Source: Monoplex corrugatus (lineage: Eukaryota > Mollusca > Gastropoda > Littorinimorpha > Ranellidae). Taken from it: a stretch of 64,000 nt of DNA. The notes under the pieces were generated by a model. It saw only the letters and a list, made by a program, of their open reading frames with translations. It made no database searches and was not told the origin of the DNA. Where the stretch lies: contig JAPXFY010000018.1 in NCBI GenBank assembly GCA_030674185.1, positions 49,896,737-49,960,736 on the forward strand, in the 5' to 3' direction. A program made the position numbers and the translations under genes. Shown piece by piece: positions 63,353 through 64,000 of this stretch; the stretch's first letter is position 1, and the number at the start of each line of letters is the position of its first letter.

Positions 63353-64000
63353 CTGAAACATTAATTAAATGTATTTTACATCCTCAAGGCACAGACACAC
63401 ACATACACACACACACATACACAAATACAGACACACACACACACACAAATACAGACACACACACACAGAAGAAAAATAACAGTGAATTTATATTAACATG
63501 GGTACTTCCAGAAAATTTAAAAAAAACTGAAAGGCTGGGGGCCCTGGGGGGTTGCTGAGGCCTCTGGTGGGGTAATGGGAAGTGATCCATTTGGGGAAGG
63601 GTGGGGGACTGAAAGAAAAAAGGCAGGGAAAACACAGAGAGTTTTAAAAAAAATGCAACATGTACTGCTGTGAACATTTATTGCTGCAAAACACGGAGAC
63701 AAATACCAACAAACCATCTGATCACTCATGAACAACTGGGACAAGATGCTTTTTCAAAAAGATCAGAAGGTTGAAATGCATCAATGTCTCCACAAACTTC
63801 TTTTTGTCAATCTGTACTTTTATAGTCCTTGATCAAGGGATTCCACAGCAAGAAGCAATTCCTCATAGGCAACCCCTATTAACACTCAGGAGTAGCACTT
63901 GGGCAAAAACTGTACATAGCAAATGACATATGCATGTAGCTGGGCACCCATCAGCATAACAAAAACTCAGACACAGTCTTAACTCTATTGTGCCTGCACT
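63353..64000 (-). other. GDI intron, continues past the window
   Basis: CA repeats with ATACAGA variants lie at 63389-63468. The rest shows no feature. Confidence 0.6.

Overview
The window is eukaryotic nuclear DNA: AT-rich, with long introns, GT-AG splice sites and dense (TG)n/(CA)n microsatellites. Protein similarity and repeat types suggest a mollusc, probably a caenogastropod. That placement rests on recalled family resemblance, not on a search. Nothing looks bacterial or viral, and there is no operon or CRISPR array.

Two host genes can be reconstructed, both on the minus strand and head to tail. The first (743-40280) is a KDM7/PHF2/PHF8-type histone lysine demethylase. Fourteen exons join in frame over about 590 codons: a PHD finger (exons 1-2), a linker, a complete JmjC domain (exons 7-9) with the iron ligands H248, D250 and H320, a post-JmjC helical region and a basic tail. 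The gene probably continues beyond the left edge. The second (49234-63352) is the C-terminal third of a Rab GDP-dissociation inhibitor in four exons, with a natural stop codon and the 5' exons beyond the right edge. The two act in different places, histone demethylation in the nucleus and Rab recycling in the cytosol, and nothing in the sequence links them functionally.

The rest is intron and intergenic DNA shaped by repeats. Non-LTR retrotransposon remnants lie at 1-640 (minus), 37063-37440 (plus), 40960-43290 (minus), 43830-44220 (minus, RNase H-like), 51390-51460 (plus) and 54470-54990 (plus). A 1,061-bp piggyBac-like element with perfect TTAA ends (37730-38790) carries a fossil transposase N-terminus. 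There are SINE-like and tRNA-like sequences, a family of about 70-bp TTAA-ended mini-repeats, a 42-bp minisatellite of about 14 copies, a pyrimidine tract of about 640 bp and some twenty microsatellites. A decayed or unrecognised plus-strand coding relic (57272-59692) is nested in a GDI intron.

The points most worth a second look are an exactly duplicated splice donor in the demethylase JmjC region, UG- and CA-repeat tracts placed tightly around several of its exons, the piggyBac fossil and its subterminal repeats, and the short TTAA-ended repeats. I found no clearly new multi-gene system.
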